A DNA stretch of 64,000 bases from Caballeronia sordidicola. Its GTDB lineage: Bacteria > Pseudomonadota > Gammaproteobacteria > Burkholderiales > Burkholderiaceae. The stretch spans positions 1 through 64,000 of the forward strand of contig NZ_JNFG01000003.1 of assembly GCF_000729995.1 (NCBI RefSeq), in the 5' to 3' direction. The notes beneath the pieces are model-generated. The model did no database searches. It had not been told where the DNA came from and was given only the letters and a program-made list of their open reading frames with translations. This document shows positions 8,089 to 17,260 of this stretch, in pieces. The translations under genes were made by a program, and so were the position numbers. Numbering within the stretch: the first letter of the stretch is position 1; each line of letters begins with the position of its first letter.

Positions 8089-8712
8089 ATGCTTCGATTC
8101 GAGAACCTCTGTAAACGATACGACGAGCGCGTCATCTTCCAGGGATTGCGTTATAGCGCCGGCACTGGATGCGTGGCACTGAACGATGAAAGCGGCAGCG
8201 GCAAGTCCACGTTGCTCGGTATTATCGCGGGCGAGATTGAACCTGATCACGGCGAGGTATGGATAGACGGGCATTCCCTGCGTAGCGCCCCGCTCGCGGC
8301 AAAGTCCCTGCTCACATACGTGCCGGACGACTGCATGCCGTACTCGCTGCAGACCGGTCGCGAGTATCTGGAGCGGGTGGCAGCGAACAGGAAAACAGAC
8401 GTCGACAGCCGCACGCTCGACTTGGCGGACCGCTTTGGCTTAACGCCACATTTGGAGAAGCGTTTCGAGCAGATGTCGTTTGGCACGCGCAAGAAAATCT
8501 TCCTCACGGCGGCGGCGTTGGGCGATGTGAAGCTTGTTATCGCGGATGAACCAGGAGCCGGCCTCGATGCGCCCGCGCGCGCTGTTCTGATTGATTTGTT
8601 CAGGACCCTGGGTGAAGACCGAACGGTTTTCTTTTCGAGCTATGACGTGGATTTTTCCCAGGCTTGTAGCGCGAAAGTGATCAGTTTTGCTGAGCTTGGC
8701 GTAGGGGTGTAA
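8089..8712 (+). CDS. Orphan ABC ATPase with altered motifs
   Basis: A single 207-aa ABC nucleotide-binding domain with no permease nearby. Walker B is good (IADEP, D153/E154, followed by GAGLD). Other motifs deviate: Walker A reads DESGSGKST with Asp33 where the first Gly is usual, the signature is MSFGT instead of LSGGQ (near 129), and the H-loop His is Tyr185. It may be a poorly hydrolysing or regulatory ATPase, or partner with a permease elsewhere. The nearest known relatives are short drug- or lipoprotein-export-type ATPases. It starts 183 nt after the nuclease gene on the same strand and may be read through from it. Confidence 0.75.
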   Translation: MLRFENLCKRYDERVIFQGLRYSAGTGCVALNDESGSGKSTLLGIIAGEIEPDHGEVWIDGHSLRSAPLAAKSLLTYVPDDCMPYSLQTGREYLERVAANRKTDVDSRTLDLADRFGLTPHLEKRFEQMSFGTRKKIFLTAAALGDVKLVIADEPGAGLDAPARAVLIDLFRTLGEDRTVFFSSYDVDFSQACSAKVISFAELGVGV

Positions 8713-8762
8713 GCGAGTGCTGAGAGCGTGAGCCATCGCGCTCGAACGTACACCGGGATGCT

Positions 8763-9566
8763 TCATCCAAGCCCCATTGCTCGAACGAGCATGGCCAACC
8801 CGGCCACAACGACGACGGCTCCGATAGCTCTCGCCACGCGCTCACCTTCCGGTGCGAGACGTTCGACGGTAATGACTGCCGTCACGGCAGCCATCGCGCG
8901 CAGATCCATCACGCCGATCACGAGAAGGACCGCCGTCAGGCCGGCACAGCAGGTGCTGCAGTGAAGCCCGAGGCGCAAGCCATGTCGCCAGGCCGTGCCG
9001 GCGTCTGCCTGCAACGCCTGCAACATACAGCCGTGCCTCGACGTGACCCGGCAGCAGGCAAGGTGATGTGCCTTCCACGCAGTGAACTGAAGCGCACCAG
9101 CGATCACGACGACCACGCCGGACGCGATCGGAACAGTGCGCGCGAGTGCAGGCACCTGCATTTGGAGCGACGCCAGCGCGCTGCCCAGCGCAAAGGTGGC
9201 CATTCCAAATACGGCCCATACGGAGAAGTATCCGATGCCCACCAGCGCAGTCATCCAGCCCGGTCCTGTCCTGTCAAAGGCCTGACGGTAGCGCCAGAGC
9301 ATGGGAGCGAGGGATGGCAGCATCATCGCCACCATCATCGCGACCCACATGCCGATGAACGACGCCGCAGCATTGGGCCACGTCTGTCCGCACATTCGCA
9401 TCCATGCCATCGACATCGTCCAGCCGCCGGGCATCGGCATCTCGCCCATCGCCGACATGGACGCGCACCAGACGATCGTCACCGTCGCGCTGGCGGCGAA
9501 GAGCACCGCAGAGACGCCGAAGAAGATCCGCTGGGAAACGCGTTCGGAAACCATGCTTTGTGGCAT
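8763..9566 (-). CDS. DUF2182 integral membrane protein
   Basis: A 267-aa membrane protein of DUF2182, described as predicted metal-binding. It has about six to seven hydrophobic spans, a Met-rich conserved core (MWVAMMVAMMLPSLAPM, about residues 80-97) and a later HCSTCCAG motif with His and three Cys-type residues that could bind metal. The ATG at 9566 has GGAGG 6 nt upstream, which fixes the start even though the frame stays open for another 250 codons. The neighbour 22 nt upstream is a DUF899 gene on the same strand, so both are probably one operon. Function unknown. Confidence 0.85.
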   Translation of the reverse strand: MPQSMVSERVSQRIFFGVSAVLFAASATVTIVWCASMSAMGEMPMPGGWTMSMAWMRMCGQTWPNAAASFIGMWVAMMVAMMLPSLAPMLWRYRQAFDRTGPGWMTALVGIGYFSVWAVFGMATFALGSALASLQMQVPALARTVPIASGVVVVIAGALQFTAWKAHHLACCRVTSRHGCMLQALQADAGTAWRHGLRLGLHCSTCCAGLTAVLLVIGVMDLRAMAAVTAVITVERLAPEGERVARAIGAVVVVAGLAMLVRAMGLG

Positions 9567-9588
9567 CTCCTGCCTCCCGCGATTTCGC

Positions 9589-10359
9589 TCAGCGCTTGCC
9601 GTACTCGTCGTGGCGCTTCCACCAGACACCTGTCTCGTTGCGCCCCTTGGGCGCGCGATCAAGCCACTGGTACATGCCCCATAGGCCATCCACACCACGC
9701 GAATAGGAGGAATAGGTGTGATAGACCACGCCGTCCTCAAGCACAAAGGCACTGACGCCCGGTCGCTCGCGTGCATACGTAGCCGTGTCGGTGCCGGACA
9801 TGGTCGCGAACGTAGTGACCCCGTCGGGGGTCGTACGCGAGGGTATGTCGACCACAGGCGCCTCGCGAACGTAGTTGTATTCGACCGTCCCCTCGCGCTG
9901 TTGCTGCTCCGTGAGCGAGATGTTGAAGTCGAAGTTAAAGTCGCTGCCGAACGAAGACGCCCAGGGAAACGTCCACCCCATCCGACGCTGGTACGCCTGC
10001 AACTTCGCGAGCGGCGCCCGCGACACCGCCATAAGCGTGACGTCATGGTTCGCAAGGTGCACAACAACGCCGTCGAACCCATCCGCGATCGACGAGCACG
10101 ACGGGCACCCCGCGGTGTAGTCGGGCCCGAACATGAAGTGATACACGAGGAGTTGCGAACGCCCCTGGAAGAGGTCTGCCAGTGAGACGCTCCCTTCATT
10201 GGTCTCGAACCGGTAGTCCTTGTCGACGCGGACCCACGGAAGTGCCTGACGTTGCCGCGCCAGCTCGTCGCCGCGCCGCGTGAGTTCCTTCTCCGCACCC
10301 AGCAGCTTGAGCCGCGCTGCCAGCCATTCTTCACGTGTCCCGGTTACGTGTGTCGTCAT
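9589..10359 (-). CDS. DUF899 thioredoxin-like protein
   Basis: A 256-aa DUF899 protein with a predicted thioredoxin-like fold, a family often found with stress or redox genes in Burkholderiaceae. Recognisable parts are the N-terminal EEWLAARLKLLGAEKELTRR helix region, the FMFGPDY segment, a GCPSCSSIAD motif with two Cys (near residue 92) and the C-terminal GVWWKRHDEY. The Cys pair CPSC sits where a redox-active site would be, but activity is not established. The start at 10359 has GGAGG 8 nt upstream. It is transcribed away from the winged-helix regulator at 10463, with 103 nt between. Confidence 0.88.
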   Translation of the reverse strand: MTTHVTGTREEWLAARLKLLGAEKELTRRGDELARQRQALPWVRVDKDYRFETNEGSVSLADLFQGRSQLLVYHFMFGPDYTAGCPSCSSIADGFDGVVVHLANHDVTLMAVSRAPLAKLQAYQRRMGWTFPWASSFGSDFNFDFNISLTEQQQREGTVEYNYVREAPVVDIPSRTTPDGVTTFATMSGTDTATYARERPGVSAFVLEDGVVYHTYSSYSRGVDGLWGMYQWLDRAPKGRNETGVWWKRHDEYGKR

Positions 10360-10417
10360 CGTTCTTGCCTCCGTTGGGTGGTCTTCGTCGTTCGTTAGGT
10401 GATAGATTAGTACCGTG

Positions 10418-10429
10418 CATCGAACGATG
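10418..10429. promoter_or_regulatory. Palindrome between divergent genes, candidate operator
   Basis: CATCGAACGATG is a 5+5 dyad with a 2-nt centre in the 103-nt gap between the DUF899 gene and the regulator at 10463. A partial repeat of CGTTCG lies about 30 nt to the left. It is a plausible binding site for the divergently encoded regulator. Nothing else supports it. Confidence 0.35.
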
Positions 10430-10462
10430 GGAGTGACAAGTGTGGCGGGATTCAGATAGACC

Positions 10463-11677
10463 ATGGACCCACTAGTTGCGGCCGCGGCGCGTGCGCTTGC
10501 CACCGGTGACCCGCTCGGCGCGCTGAACCGGATCGCCTTGCGCGACGATGCGCCCGCGCTCGCGCTTCGAGGCATCGCGATGGCGCAACTCGGCGATCTT
10601 GTTCGAGCGAAGGCCCTCATGCGAAGTGCGGCGCGCGCGTTCGGTCCGAAGGAAGCCGTGGCCCGCGCAAGGTGTGTCGTCGCCGAGGCCGAGATCGCGC
10701 TCGCCTCGAGAGACCTGGGCTGGCCCGTGAAGACGCTCGACGCAGCGCAGGCGACGCTCGAAGCACACGGCGATCGCGTGAACGCCGCCCATGCGAGGTA
10801 TCTCGCGGTCCGGCGCCTGCTCCTGATCGGCCAACTCGATGAGGCCGAACAGACGCTCGCCAGGCTGGACCCCACGCCCTTCCCGCCCGCGTTGAGGGTG
10901 GCGCACGAACTGGTCGTGGCGGGCATCGCCATGCGGCGCCTCCAGGCGAAGACGGCGCGCGCTGCGCTTGCGCGGGCCGAACACGCCGCGCAGCATGCGG
11001 GTATTCCTGCGCTCACCGCAGAGGTCGAAAGCGCATCCCTCATACTGAATACGCCCGCCGCGCGCGTGATTTCGGGTGGTGAGGAACGGCTCATGCTGCT
11101 CGATGATGTCGAGGCGTTACTGGCATCGAAGGCGCTCGTGGTGGACGCGTGCCGCCAGATCGTGCGCGACACAGGCAACGTGGTCTTGTTGGCGAGGCGT
11201 CCGGTATTGTTCGCGCTCGCACGCGCGCTGGGCGAAGCCTGGCCCGAAGACGTGCCCAGGGACACGCTCGTCGCGCGGGCATTCCGGGCGAAACACGCCG
11301 ATGAATCGCATCGCGCACGCTTGCGGGTTGAAGTCGGACGGCTTCGTGCGGTGCTCGGGACGCTGGCCGGCGTAAGCGCGACGAAGCGAGGGTTTGTACT
11401 GGTGCCACGTGCCGCACGCGAGGTCGTCGTGCTGGCACGGCCCGTTGAAGACAAACATGCGGCAGTGCTGGTCTTCCTCGCCGACGGCGAGTCGTGGACG
11501 AGCTCGGCTCTCGCGCTTGTGCTTGGAGCCAGCCAGCGCACCGTGCAACGTTCACTCGACGTGCTTGCGGCAGAAGGCCGGGTGCAGTCGTTTGGGCGTG
11601 GGCGGGCACGTCGCTGGGTGACCCCGCCGGTTCCGGGATTCGCGACAAGCTTGTTACTCCCCGCACCACTTAACTAA
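10463..11677 (+). CDS. Winged-helix regulator with helical N-terminal region
   Basis: A 404-aa protein. Residues about 1-200 are Ala/Leu/Arg-rich helices in a TPR-like pattern. Residues about 205-320 look like a bacterial transcriptional-activator-type domain. Residues about 335-390 form a winged helix (SSALALVLGASQRTVQRSL as helix-turn-helix). It is probably a DNA-binding regulator of its divergent neighbours (DUF899, DUF2182) and of the propeller gene 16 nt downstream. The signal sensed is unknown. Very high GC and Arg content make long antisense frames here, which I do not consider real. The ribosome site before the ATG is weak. Confidence 0.7.
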   Translation: MDPLVAAAARALATGDPLGALNRIALRDDAPALALRGIAMAQLGDLVRAKALMRSAARAFGPKEAVARARCVVAEAEIALASRDLGWPVKTLDAAQATLEAHGDRVNAAHARYLAVRRLLLIGQLDEAEQTLARLDPTPFPPALRVAHELVVAGIAMRRLQAKTARAALARAEHAAQHAGIPALTAEVESASLILNTPAARVISGGEERLMLLDDVEALLASKALVVDACRQIVRDTGNVVLLARRPVLFALARALGEAWPEDVPRDTLVARAFRAKHADESHRARLRVEVGRLRAVLGTLAGVSATKRGFVLVPRAAREVVVLARPVEDKHAAVLVFLADGESWTSSALALVLGASQRTVQRSLDVLAAEGRVQSFGRGRARRWVTPPVPGFATSLLLPAPLN

Positions 11678-11693
11678 TGATTAGGATGCCACT

Positions 11694-12383
11694 ATGAAAC
11701 GAGCAGAGGCAGAAATCATCCGCGAATATGGGCCCTTTCCGGGTATCGATAGCGTGCATGGCGTCACGTATGACGGTCAGCATGTCTGGTTTGGATCCGG
11801 GGACAAACTGAACGCCTTCGATCCGGCGAGCGCCAACCCGGCGCTACGCTCGCTTGATGTCCCCGCCGACGCGGGAACGGCCTTCGACGGCCAGCACCTG
11901 TTTCAAATCGACGGCGATCGTATCCAGAAGATCGATCCGAAAACCGGTCAGGTGCTCGCCACGATCCCCGCGCCCGATGGCGGTGGCAACTCAGGGCTCG
12001 CGTGGGCCGAAGGCTCGCTTTGGGTGGGGCAGTATCGGAGCCGGAAGATTCATCAGGTCGATCCTGAAACGGGGGCGATTCTTCGCGCCATAGAATCCAA
12101 TCGCTTCGTCACCGGTGTGACATGGGTCGATGGAGATCTCTGGCACGGCACTTGGGAAGATGACGCGAGCGAGCTGAGACATATCGATTCGCAAACGGGT
12201 GAGGTCCTGGAAAGCCTCGAGATGCCGACTGGAGTCTACGTGTCGGGGCTCGAATCCGATGGCGGCGAGCAACTCTTCTGCGGCGGCGGAACCAGCGGCA
12301 AGGTAAGAGCGGTTCGCCGCCCCCGCCGAGACTCGGCGGCCGGCAGCGATGCCGGCGTTCCTATCGAATCTACTAGCGAGTAG
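11694..12383 (+). CDS. Beta-propeller (YncE/Vgb-like) protein
   Basis: A 229-aa protein built of about five repeated blades, with recurring patterns such as the DGQHVWF, DGQHLFQI, EGSLWVGQ and DGDLWHGT strands and Asp-Pro-x-Thr-Gly turns (IDPKTGQV, VDPETGAI, IDSQTGEV). This is the signature of SMP-30/Vgb/glutaminyl-cyclase-like propellers. No signal peptide is seen, so it should be cytoplasmic. It follows the regulator by 16 nt and is likely co-transcribed. The catalytic role, if any, is unclear; the C-terminal 25 residues are low-complexity Arg/Ser/Ala. Confidence 0.75.
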   Translation: MKRAEAEIIREYGPFPGIDSVHGVTYDGQHVWFGSGDKLNAFDPASANPALRSLDVPADAGTAFDGQHLFQIDGDRIQKIDPKTGQVLATIPAPDGGGNSGLAWAEGSLWVGQYRSRKIHQVDPETGAILRAIESNRFVTGVTWVDGDLWHGTWEDDASELRHIDSQTGEVLESLEMPTGVYVSGLESDGGEQLFCGGGTSGKVRAVRRPRRDSAAGSDAGVPIESTSE

Positions 12384-12521
12384 TTCAAACGGTGGGCGCG
12401 TTTCGAAGTCGGACTCTGGTGCTGACCGCGCACTCGTCCGTTCTTGAAAGATCGCCTTACGGATTCAGTGCATCGAGCGTCAATCCACGCATCAGACTTC
12501 GTCCGATCTCAGGCTCCTGAG

Positions 12522-14249
12522 TCAATGCGCAAGCTCCGTATCGCGAAGCACCATTCCGTGGCGCTGCCGGGCGATGTCGCGGGACGCTTCGATTTCCTGC
12601 CGCGTGCGGACCGCGTCCCATCCCAACACCCCCGCCGCGATCGCCGCAATCTCATCCAGCAAAGCGCCGGTCAATTGGCCAGAGATCGCGATCGTCGTTC
12701 GGCGGAAAAGCAGGTCCGCAAGATGCGTCACTGCTTCGTGCTCGCATAGGTACTGAATCTCTCGCACGGTGTAACTCGGCTCGCTTGCGAGCGGCTTGTC
12801 GTGCGGCGCGTCGTGCATCGGCGAGCAGAATGCTGCGATGACCGATGCACTCGTGCCGTAACGCGTGAACAAGGTTTCAGCTCGTGCGACCGGAAGACCA
12901 CAACGCGCGGCAAGCTCGCTGATCCATGCAGCCCGATTCGCGGAGGTGAGCGGAAAATCATGGCCGCCACCAATGGCTTCGTCGCGAGTGCTGACCCGGC
13001 GCGTACGCCCGAGGCGCTTGAGGGTATCGTCGGCGACGGATTCGGCGAATCCGCGGAAGGTTGTCCATTTGCCGCCCACCAGCGAGAGCACAGGAATCGC
13101 GGTATTGGGCAGATGATCGATGTGCACTACGTGATCGCGACTCACGTCGCCGGGATTCGCGGCATCGGAATACGGCAGCGGCCGCACGCCGCTATAGCGG
13201 AACGTGATGTTCGATGCATCCAGTTCCAGGCGAGGAAATATTTCACGCAAGACGCCGAGCATATAGTCGACCTCACTGTCCTCACAGCGAACCTGGTCGG
13301 GATCGCTCACGCGTATATCGGTCGAACCGATCAGCAGCCGATCCATAAACGGATAGACAAGACAGATGCGGCCGTCCTTCGAGCCGAAGTACACCATGCG
13401 GCCCCGCAGTTGCGCATGGAGCTCCGGGTGCGTCACGATCAAGTGCGATCCTTTCGCTCCACCGATGTACTTTCGCTCGATCGCGAGCGACCGGTTCACG
13501 CTGTCGATCCAGGCGCCACCAGCGTTGATGATAACGGTCGGTGTCACAGAAAAGAGCCGCTGCGACACGAGATCCCGTAGCCAGACCGTGTCGCCTTCCA
13601 CATGGTCAACCGTCACGTAGTTTGCCGCCGCGGCTTCCTCGCAAGCGGCCAGGCCATCGGCGACCAGTTCGTAGTTCAGTCGTTCGGCCTGTGTCACCTG
13701 TGCGTCGAAATACGTGGCGGTTGCCTTGATGGCAGGATCGAGCAACGGAAGACCCTGGAGAGAACGTCTCCTGAGCGCGACATGGTGGCGCGGCATGGTC
13801 CGGTGATGGCGACCGAGAAAATCGTAGATCGAGAGACCCAGTTTTGAAATGATCGCGCCGCGGTCGGCGAGCTTCGACTTGACACCGAAAAAACGCAGCG
13901 TCGACGCGACAATGCCACCAAAGTAAGAATGGATCGGCAATACCGTTTCAAGCGGCAATACAAAGTGCGGCGCGTTTTTCAGCAAGAGGTTGCGTTCCAG
14001 TGTGGATTCGGCAACCAGGCCAAATTCCCCGGTTTCAAGGTACTTCAGGCCGCCGTGAATGAGCCTCGATGGCGCTGAACTCGCCCCTGAAGCGAAGTCC
14101 GCCTTGTCGATCAGCAAGCAGTCGACCTGTTGCAACGACAGGTCACGGAATAGTCCCGCACCATTAATCCCGCCACCAATAATCAGCACGCTGACACGGC
14201 GCTGTTGCGTAAGCCGGTCGAGAAAAAATTCGCGGGATCGTTCGGTCAT
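12522..14249 (-). CDS. FAD-dependent glycerol-3-P dehydrogenase-type enzyme (second copy)
   Basis: A 575-aa DAO/GlpD-type flavoprotein. The dinucleotide-binding GGGINGAG motif is at about residues 25-32, the GlpD-typical SSAPSRLIHGGLKYLE segment near 57-72, and a C-terminal DAO_C helical domain from about residue 400. GlpD enzymes oxidise polyol phosphates to ketose phosphates and feed electrons to quinone at the membrane. As the last gene of the tetritol operon and 37 nt from a second FGGY kinase, it probably oxidises a polyol phosphate made by that kinase, rather than glycerol 3-phosphate. A second, shorter homologue (eryB-like) lies at 24381-25889. A housekeeping glpD cannot be ruled out. 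Confidence 0.85.
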   Translation of the reverse strand: MTERSREFFLDRLTQQRRVSVLIIGGGINGAGLFRDLSLQQVDCLLIDKADFASGASSAPSRLIHGGLKYLETGEFGLVAESTLERNLLLKNAPHFVLPLETVLPIHSYFGGIVASTLRFFGVKSKLADRGAIISKLGLSIYDFLGRHHRTMPRHHVALRRRSLQGLPLLDPAIKATATYFDAQVTQAERLNYELVADGLAACEEAAAANYVTVDHVEGDTVWLRDLVSQRLFSVTPTVIINAGGAWIDSVNRSLAIERKYIGGAKGSHLIVTHPELHAQLRGRMVYFGSKDGRICLVYPFMDRLLIGSTDIRVSDPDQVRCEDSEVDYMLGVLREIFPRLELDASNITFRYSGVRPLPYSDAANPGDVSRDHVVHIDHLPNTAIPVLSLVGGKWTTFRGFAESVADDTLKRLGRTRRVSTRDEAIGGGHDFPLTSANRAAWISELAARCGLPVARAETLFTRYGTSASVIAAFCSPMHDAPHDKPLASEPSYTVREIQYLCEHEAVTHLADLLFRRTTIAISGQLTGALLDEIAAIAAGVLGWDAVRTRQEIEASRDIARQRHGMVLRDTELAH

Positions 14250-14286
14250 CGCTTGTCTCGTATCAATCGCATCATCAGTCGCATCG

Positions 14287-15810
14287 TCAATACCCGGTGG
14301 CTGCGCGATCGAGCGCCGGCCACAATGGGTTCATGCCTGAAATGAGCTGCATGTAAAGGTTGTACGCCTCGGTGAGCCGGCAGTGACGTTGCGGGTCCGG
14401 CAGGTGCGTCCGCTGAATGCGGCATGCTTTCATGCCGGCCTCCGCCAGCGATGCAAACACTCCCGCGCTCACGCCGGCACAGAGCGCGGCGCCAAGCGCA
14501 CTGGCTTCCTGATTTTCCGGAATATCGATAGGAATCCCGAGGGTGTCGGCAAATAACTGGGCAAGCATGGGACTCGATGATCCTCCACCGGTCAAACCCA
14601 CCCGCCGCGCGGGAAGCACGCTGGTCAGTGCTTCGACGTGGTATCGGTGATTGAAGACCATGCCTTCAAGCACTGCCCGCGCCATATGGGCACGACGGTG
14701 CCAGCCGCGGATGCCGAAGAACGAAGCGCTCGCGGGCTGCTCGAAGGGGGAACCGAACAGGAATGGATGGAACATGACGGAACTCGGCTCGGCGAATGCA
14801 GCCTGCAATTCGTCGCCGATCAGGTCGAACAGCGAGCATCCACGTTCTGCCGCCTGTTCCGCTTCGTGCGCGAAAAACTCGCGCAAAAACCAGTCGACAT
14901 TGCTCGACGAGGCCGGCGAAATCGACATGTTCATCCATTGGCCGGGACGTGTGCCATTGCGGCACGACCAGCGCGGATCCAGTTGAGGACGATCAGAGAG
15001 GATCTCGTTGATGCTGAATGTCCCCGCCGTAATCGACACAATACCCGGCTCCGTGTTGCCCATCCCCAGGGCGCTGGATGTGACATCGTGCAATCCGCAG
15101 GCAACAGGCATACCCTCCTTCAGGCCCGTCTGTGCGGCAGCTTGTGCGGTGACACGTCCAGCAATTGCTCCGGACGGCACGATTGGCGGTAACGCGGGAG
15201 CAATAGATGTGAGGCCGTATAAATCCAGTACCTCGGCGCTGTATTGTTGCGTGCGGACATCGGTAAAGGAGGAACTGGCTTCCGTCGGATCAGTCGCCGC
15301 GACGCCAGTCAGACAGAGACGCAGCCAGTCCTTGCAGAAGAGCACATGGCCTATCTTTGCGTACCGCTCAGGTTCGTTGACCTGGATCCATTTCAACAGG
15401 CTGACAGCGGCGTACGGATACGGCTGCTGCCCGGTCAATTCCAGCGCCTGTGGCAACAAACCTGCTTCGCGCCATTGATCGCGAACGTCAAAGGCCCGGC
15501 TGTCGAGCGACAGGATCCCGGGTCCAAGGGGAGCACCGTCGTGGTCGACCAGGTACAAGCCGTCGCCGTGCCCCGTCACCCCGACGGCCGCGATCGCGTC
15601 GGCGGGCACATGGCTAAGCTCGAGCGCATCGCGAATGGCGCCGCTTGCCGCTGCCCAGGTTTCCTGCATGTCCCGCTCGACGTGACGCGGACGCGGCTGC
15701 CGCTGCTCCACGCGCCGGGATCCAACGGCTACGGTACGGCCAGCGGTGTCGAAGATAACGGCCTTCGTCGCGGTCGAACCGCTGTCAAGGCCGAGCAGAT
15801 ATGTCTCCAT
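14287..15810 (-). CDS. FGGY-family carbohydrate kinase (second copy)
   Basis: A 507-aa sugar/polyol kinase of the FGGY family. The N-terminal domain starts with LGLDSGSTATKAVIFD, the phosphate-binding DxGxT motif, and has the VGVTGHGDGL segment near residue 78. The C-terminal domain carries the GLTGGGSSSP ATP motif near 410 and ASALGAALCAG near 440. Such kinases phosphorylate a terminal hydroxyl of sugars or polyols. Next to the GlpD-type gene it makes a kinase-dehydrogenase pair that parallels eryA-eryB at the other end of the operon. The substrate may be another tetritol or pentitol; this is inference. Confidence 0.87.
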   Translation of the reverse strand: METYLLGLDSGSTATKAVIFDTAGRTVAVGSRRVEQRQPRPRHVERDMQETWAAASGAIRDALELSHVPADAIAAVGVTGHGDGLYLVDHDGAPLGPGILSLDSRAFDVRDQWREAGLLPQALELTGQQPYPYAAVSLLKWIQVNEPERYAKIGHVLFCKDWLRLCLTGVAATDPTEASSSFTDVRTQQYSAEVLDLYGLTSIAPALPPIVPSGAIAGRVTAQAAAQTGLKEGMPVACGLHDVTSSALGMGNTEPGIVSITAGTFSINEILSDRPQLDPRWSCRNGTRPGQWMNMSISPASSSNVDWFLREFFAHEAEQAAERGCSLFDLIGDELQAAFAEPSSVMFHPFLFGSPFEQPASASFFGIRGWHRRAHMARAVLEGMVFNHRYHVEALTSVLPARRVGLTGGGSSSPMLAQLFADTLGIPIDIPENQEASALGAALCAGVSAGVFASLAEAGMKACRIQRTHLPDPQRHCRLTEAYNLYMQLISGMNPLWPALDRAATGY

Positions 15811-15922
15811 CGTGTCTCCGATCCATTGTGATGCTGCCGCGACGTCCCTCGGAGCGCAGGAAGCGGTAAAGAATGAGGCTTACTTCAACATGCCCGGCGG
15901 TAGCGCATGATTCCGCCGATAC

Positions 15923-16375
15923 TTAACCGTGGTATTTGGAATCAAGCTCGTTAATTGCTGCCACGTTGCCTGCGCTTCGGCCGTTCTCGTCGAAGGTCAG
16001 TGCAAGAAACGCATCGGCAATAGTCTTGGCCACCTCGGTCCCGATCACTCGAGAACCCATCGTGATGATCTGCGCATTGTTCGACAGTGCGGCGCGCTCC
16101 GCGGAATACGTATCGTGGCACAAAGCAGCGCGGATTCCGGGCACCTTGTTGGCCGAGATGCTGACGCCGATCCCCGTGCCGCAGACCAGAATGGCGCGGT
16201 CGTAATCGCCGCGGATCACGCCCGAAGCCACGCGGTCGGACAGGTTTGCATAGAACTCCTTCGGATCCGCCTCATTGGTCGACACCTCGAAAACTTCGAA
16301 GCGGTCCTTGAGGTGTTCAGCCAGCACATGGGCCAGTCCTTCCCCCGCGCTATCTCCTGCAATTGCCAGTTTCAT
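15923..16375 (-). CDS. eryI: RpiB/LacAB-family isomerase, EryI-like
   Basis: A 150-aa RpiB-type aldose-ketose phosphate isomerase. The catalytic Cys lies in VCGTGIGVS (near residue 68). Two His positions of true RpiB enzymes differ: the GSDHAG start is GDSAGEG here, and the ARxHN motif reads RAALSNN. Those changes fit EryI/DerI-type enzymes, which act on D-erythrulose 4-phosphate and make D-erythrose 4-phosphate, rather than ribose 5-phosphate isomerase. AAGGAG lies 6 nt before the ATG at 16375, which fixes the start. It follows the TpiA-like gene by 40 nt, as the eryH-eryI pair does in Brucella. Confidence 0.82.
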   Translation of the reverse strand: MKLAIAGDSAGEGLAHVLAEHLKDRFEVFEVSTNEADPKEFYANLSDRVASGVIRGDYDRAILVCGTGIGVSISANKVPGIRAALCHDTYSAERAALSNNAQIITMGSRVIGTEVAKTIADAFLALTFDENGRSAGNVAAINELDSKYHG

Positions 16376-16415
16376 GAAGATCTCCTTCAGTTGAAATTCC
16401 ACGCATGCGGAACGG

Positions 16416-17177
16416 TCAGAGCACCGCCCTGACGCGCTCCACAATGTCCAGATACCCAGTGACGTCCCAGGCAGAGCGCCCGATGAACAGCCCGTCGATA
16501 TGTGCGCACGCAGCGAGTTCAGCGCAGTTGCCGGGGTTCACCGAGCCGCCGTAAAGGCACGGCACACGACGGCCAAGAATCTCTTGCGCGACCTCGATGA
16601 TCTCGGCCTGGCGAGCATCGGCATAGTCGGCGCTGGCCGGTATGCCGTGTTCGCCGATAGCCCAAACCGGCTCGTATGCAAGCAGGATCGGGGCAGCGTG
16701 TTGTTCCGGCTTTAGTCGAGCCAGTGCGCCGCGAACTTCGGCAGCCAGGACTTCGGGTGCTCGCCCGCCTTCGCGATCGGCAAGCGTCTCGCCAATGCAG
16801 ATCAGCGGCGTCAGCCCGTGACGCACCGCCGCCTCGACCTTCAATCCGACCTTTTCATCGGTCTCGCCAAAATGTTCGCGCCGCTCGGAGTGGCCGAGTT
16901 CAACCAGGTCCATGGCGCAATCGACCAGCATCGTCGGTGAGATTTCGCCGGTCCAGGCGCCGTGATCGGCCCAGTGCATGTTCTGCGCGCCGACCTTCAC
17001 CGTCGTGTCTTTGAGGATTGCCTTGACCTCGCAAATCGCGGTGAACGGCGGAATGACGAAACGCTGCATGCGTGGGTCGGCGACGTCTGTAAGCAGACCT
17101 TGGGCAAAAGCGCGCGCCTGCGCCAGGGTCTTGTTCATTTTCCAGCTGGTACCGATCCAGAAAGGGGAATGGGTCAT
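16416..17177 (-). CDS. eryH: Triosephosphate-isomerase homologue, EryH/LerI-like
   Basis: A 253-aa TIM-barrel protein with all triosephosphate isomerase hallmarks: WKMNKT near residue 11-16 (Asn and Lys), ELGHSERR with the catalytic His near 95, AYEPVWAIG with the catalytic Glu near 172, and a C-terminal phosphate-binding YGGSVNP. In the tetritol pathways described for Brucella and Mycobacterium, a TpiA paralogue interconverts tetrulose phosphates (EryH, LerI). Its position between the transporter genes and an EryI-like gene supports that role. An ATG 8 codons upstream (17201) is possible, but neither has a good ribosome site. It starts a group separated from the transporter genes by a terminator. 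Confidence 0.82.
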   Translation of the reverse strand: MTHSPFWIGTSWKMNKTLAQARAFAQGLLTDVADPRMQRFVIPPFTAICEVKAILKDTTVKVGAQNMHWADHGAWTGEISPTMLVDCAMDLVELGHSERREHFGETDEKVGLKVEAAVRHGLTPLICIGETLADREGGRAPEVLAAEVRGALARLKPEQHAAPILLAYEPVWAIGEHGIPASADYADARQAEIIEVAQEILGRRVPCLYGGSVNPGNCAELAACAHIDGLFIGRSAWDVTGYLDIVERVRAVL

Positions 17178-17260
17178 GATGATGTCGTCAATCGGATGCA
17201 CGAACCGGCGCTGCTGTGCGTCGCGCCGGCGTGGGTTCCGCTACCCCGGCGCGCAGCGTG

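Noticed and set aside
9567-11541. Very long open frames on the minus strand extending upstream of the DUF2182 and DUF899 start codons and opposite the winged-helix regulator
   Set aside because: They result from high GC and lack of AT-rich stops; the real starts have clear GGAGG sites at 9566 and 10359, and the extra residues are Arg/Ser-rich with no family resemblance.
12522-14249. Naming this gene glpD with ordinary glycerol metabolism
   Set aside because: It is the last gene of a tetritol operon with a second FGGY kinase; no glpF/glpK/glpR context. Kept as a GlpD-type enzyme of uncertain substrate.
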